Of a stretch of 64,000 nucleotides of DNA, positions 62,372-64,000 are shown in pieces. The notes beneath the pieces are model-generated. The model made no database searches and was not told where the DNA came from. It saw nothing but the letters and a program-made list of their open reading frames with translations. This DNA is from Flavobacteriales bacterium (GTDB lineage: Bacteria > Bacteroidota > Bacteroidia > Flavobacteriales_F > PHOS-HE28). The stretch spans positions 62,001 to 126,000 of the forward strand of contig JAGFIV010000041.1 of NCBI GenBank assembly GCA_024103275.1, written 5' to 3'. The position numbers were made by a program, and so were the translations under genes. How positions within the stretch are numbered: the first letter of the stretch is position 1; each line of letters opens with the position of its first letter.

Positions 62372-63643
62372 CTAGACGATCATACCCGCAGCCACCGTTT
62401 CGTTCGTCGCCTCGTCGATCAGGATCAGGCTGCCCGTATTGCGGTTGCGCGTGTACAGGTCGTAGTGCAGCGGCACGGTGGTGCGCAGGTGCACGCGGCC
62501 GATGTCGTTCATGCCGATGGCCTTGTCGCTCTCCAGGCGGCGCAGCGTGTTGATGTCCATCTTGTAGGCCACCTCCTTCACCATGCACCGCGCATCGCGC
62601 GTGGTATGCTTCAGCGCATACTTGCCGCCCGGTTGCAAGGGCTTCTGGTTCAGCCAGCACAGCATCACATGGATGTCCTGGCCGGTCTGCGGCAGGTTGT
62701 TGGTGCCGCTGATCATGTCGCCCCGGCTGATGTCGATCTCGTCGGACAGGGTCATCACCACGCTTTGCGGGGCGAAGGCCTCTTGCGCCTCACGGTCGCC
62801 TACATGGATGGACTTGATGGTACTCTGGAAGCCGCTGGGCAGCACCTGCACGGATTCGCCCACACGGAAGATGCCCGCATCGATCTGCCCTGCGAAGCCG
62901 CGGAAGTCGTGCCATTCCTCGGTCATGGGCCGGATGACGTGCTGCACGGGGAAGCGGCGGTCGATGTGGTTCAGGTCGCCCGCGATGTGGATGTTCTCCA
63001 GCAGGTACATCAGCGTGGTCCCCTGGTACCAGTCCATGTTGGTGCTGCGCTTCACCACGTTGTCGCCCCTCAGTGCGCTGATGGGGATGAAGTTCAGGTC
63101 CCGTACCTCCAGCTTGCTGCTGAAGTCCTCCAGTTGGTCCTTGATGGCGTGGAACGCCTTCTCGTCGTAATCCACCAGGTCCATCTTGTTGATGCAGAAC
63201 ACCACGTGGGGGATGCCCAGCAGCGAGGCGATGAAGGCATGGCGCGAGGTTTGCTCCTGCATGCCCTTGCGCGCATCCACCAGGATGATGGCCAGGTTCG
63301 CCGTGCTGGCGCCGGTGACCATGTTGCGCGTGTACTGGATATGCCCCGGCGTATCGGCGATGATGAACTTGCGCCTGGGCGTGGCGAAGTAGCGGTAGGC
63401 CACGTCGATGGTGATGCCCTGTTCGCGCTCGGCGCGCAGGCCGTCCGTCAGCAGGCTCAGGTCCAGCTCGCCGTTGCCGCGCTTGGAGCTGGCCCGCTCC
63501 ACGGCCTCCATCTGGTCGTCGAAGATCGCCCGGCTATCGTACAGCAGCCGCCCGATCAGTGTGCTCTTGCCATCGTCCACGTTGCCCGCCGTGGTGAACC
63601 GGAGCAGGTCCATGTCCAGATAACCCTTTGTCGTACTTGTCAT
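62372..63643 (-). CDS. cysN: sulfate adenylyltransferase subunit 1 (GTPase)
   Basis: CysN is the regulatory GTPase that powers ATP sulfurylase (CysD) in assimilatory sulfate activation. The 423-residue protein has the P-loop GNVDDGKST (residues 20-28), ADTPGHIQYTRNM (about 94-106), CINKMDLVD (about 149-157) and C-terminal EF-Tu-like domains. There is no APS kinase fusion. The adjacent upstream gene on the same strand is a four-helix-bundle protein rather than cysD, which may lie beyond the window edge. Confidence 0.96.
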   Translation of the reverse strand: MTSTTKGYLDMDLLRFTTAGNVDDGKSTLIGRLLYDSRAIFDDQMEAVERASSKRGNGELDLSLLTDGLRAEREQGITIDVAYRYFATPRRKFIIADTPGHIQYTRNMVTGASTANLAIILVDARKGMQEQTSRHAFIASLLGIPHVVFCINKMDLVDYDEKAFHAIKDQLEDFSSKLEVRDLNFIPISALRGDNVVKRSTNMDWYQGTTLMYLLENIHIAGDLNHIDRRFPVQHVIRPMTEEWHDFRGFAGQIDAGIFRVGESVQVLPSGFQSTIKSIHVGDREAQEAFAPQSVVMTLSDEIDISRGDMISGTNNLPQTGQDIHVMLCWLNQKPLQPGGKYALKHTTRDARCMVKEVAYKMDINTLRRLESDKAIGMNDIGRVHLRTTVPLHYDLYTRNRNTGSLILIDEATNETVAAGMIV

Positions 63644-63697
63644 GTTCTCGGTTAAAGATGAAATATGAAAGCTGAAAGCTGAAACCGCTTTCCGCCG

Positions 63698-64000
63698 CTA
63701 TCGCTTGACAATTGAGGTGAAAATGGACACCAGCTCATTGGCTTCGGTCAGCAAAGGCCTTGCCGGCTCCTCCTTTACGATCCCTGTTTCGCTCATCACT
63801 TCCAACCAAAAGCCGCACTCGTCCGCCTCTTCGATCACCACGCCCAGTTTGGCCTTGAATTCCTTCGGACTTCTTCCCCTAAAGGCTGAACGGGTGTTCG
63901 CTCCCACGGATGTTACGGCCCGAAGGAATTGCCGACCACAGATCTGTGCTTCCGTGTCCTTGGGAAGTCCACGAAAGAACTTGATTCCTGCAACGGAGAA
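63698..64000 (-). CDS. four-helix-bundle protein (23S rRNA intervening-sequence protein family), 5' end off the window
   Basis: The frame is open to the right edge. The C-terminal 100 residues read FSVAGIKFFRGLPKDTEAQI then CGRQFLRAVTSVGANTRSAF, then RGRSPKEFKAKLGVVIEEAD-ECGFWLEV and end ELVSIFTSIVKR. This is the known four-helix-bundle pattern (FxxxLPK...QLLRSxTSVGANYRAA...KLGIxxEEADExxFWLE). Homologues are encoded within insertions in 23S rRNA of some bacteria and, in Bacteroidota, as scattered single genes. The start lies outside the window; a GTG at 63907 is internal. Its position next to cysN suggests insertion into the cys operon. Confidence 0.9.
   Translation of the reverse strand, partial: FSVAGIKFFRGLPKDTEAQICGRQFLRAVTSVGANTRSAFRGRSPKEFKAKLGVVIEEADECGFWLEVMSETGIVKEEPARPLLTEANELVSIFTSIVKR

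Overview
The window comes from a GC-rich member of the Bacteroidota, probably an uncultured lineage near the Flavobacteriales. Four things point there. It carries SprA, the outer-membrane translocon of the type IX secretion system (T9SS), and four proteins with T9SS-type C-terminal sorting domains. It has a complete Alternative Complex III plus cytochrome oxidase operon. It has Omp28/DUF6029/redoxin genes. Many starts are preceded by the Bacteroidota -7 promoter box TAnnTTTG. The organism looks aerobic, with a cytoplasmic NAD-linked formate dehydrogenase. Almost all of the window is ordinary chromosome; accessory DNA is concentrated at 7.6-8.4 kb, 11.0-12.6 kb and 17.7-18.2 kb.

Layout, left to right. 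The tail of an EamA permease leads into a yicC-gmk-nadD operon (0.3-2.4 kb). Then come uridine kinase, two tiny ORFs and a MORN/YwqK-repeat protein on the minus strand. A five-heme cytochrome with a T9SS sorting tail follows (5.5-7.5 kb). Next are a DUF6922 / AbiEii toxin-antitoxin remnant whose toxin is destroyed by a palindromic repeat (7.6-8.4 kb), a MOSC protein, a queuosine-precursor transporter and a diheme cytochrome. From 11.0 to 12.6 kb lies a REP-associated tyrosine transposase (RAYT) surrounded by copies of the same palindromic repeat and a duplicated, truncated small gene. A fused NuoE-NuoF subunit and a molybdopterin formate dehydrogenase (13.2-17.7 kb) form a two-gene NAD+-reducing enzyme. 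A 527-base gap then holds three different palindromic structures, followed by cystathionine gamma-synthase and a secreted M43 metalloprotease.

The middle of the window is core machinery: polA with two exported-protein genes downstream, an EamA permease, the rimP-nusA-infB translation/transcription operon with an intrinsic terminator in its leader, and a SPOR-domain protein. The operon actA-actB-actC-actD-actE-actF-coxB-coxA (32.4-44.0 kb) carries electrons from menaquinol to oxygen; a 17-bp inverted repeat of the Fur/PerR type lies upstream.

The right third contains ruvB and queG. A minus-strand envelope thiol/redox cluster follows (T9SS-exported thioredoxin-like protein, TlpA-like protein, DUF6029 porin-like protein, Omp28 lipoprotein). 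Then come a sirtuin, ruvA, the giant sprA, gcvH, a VanZ-like protein, cysN, and a four-helix-bundle gene running off the right edge. No rRNA, tRNA, CRISPR array, prophage or integrase was seen.
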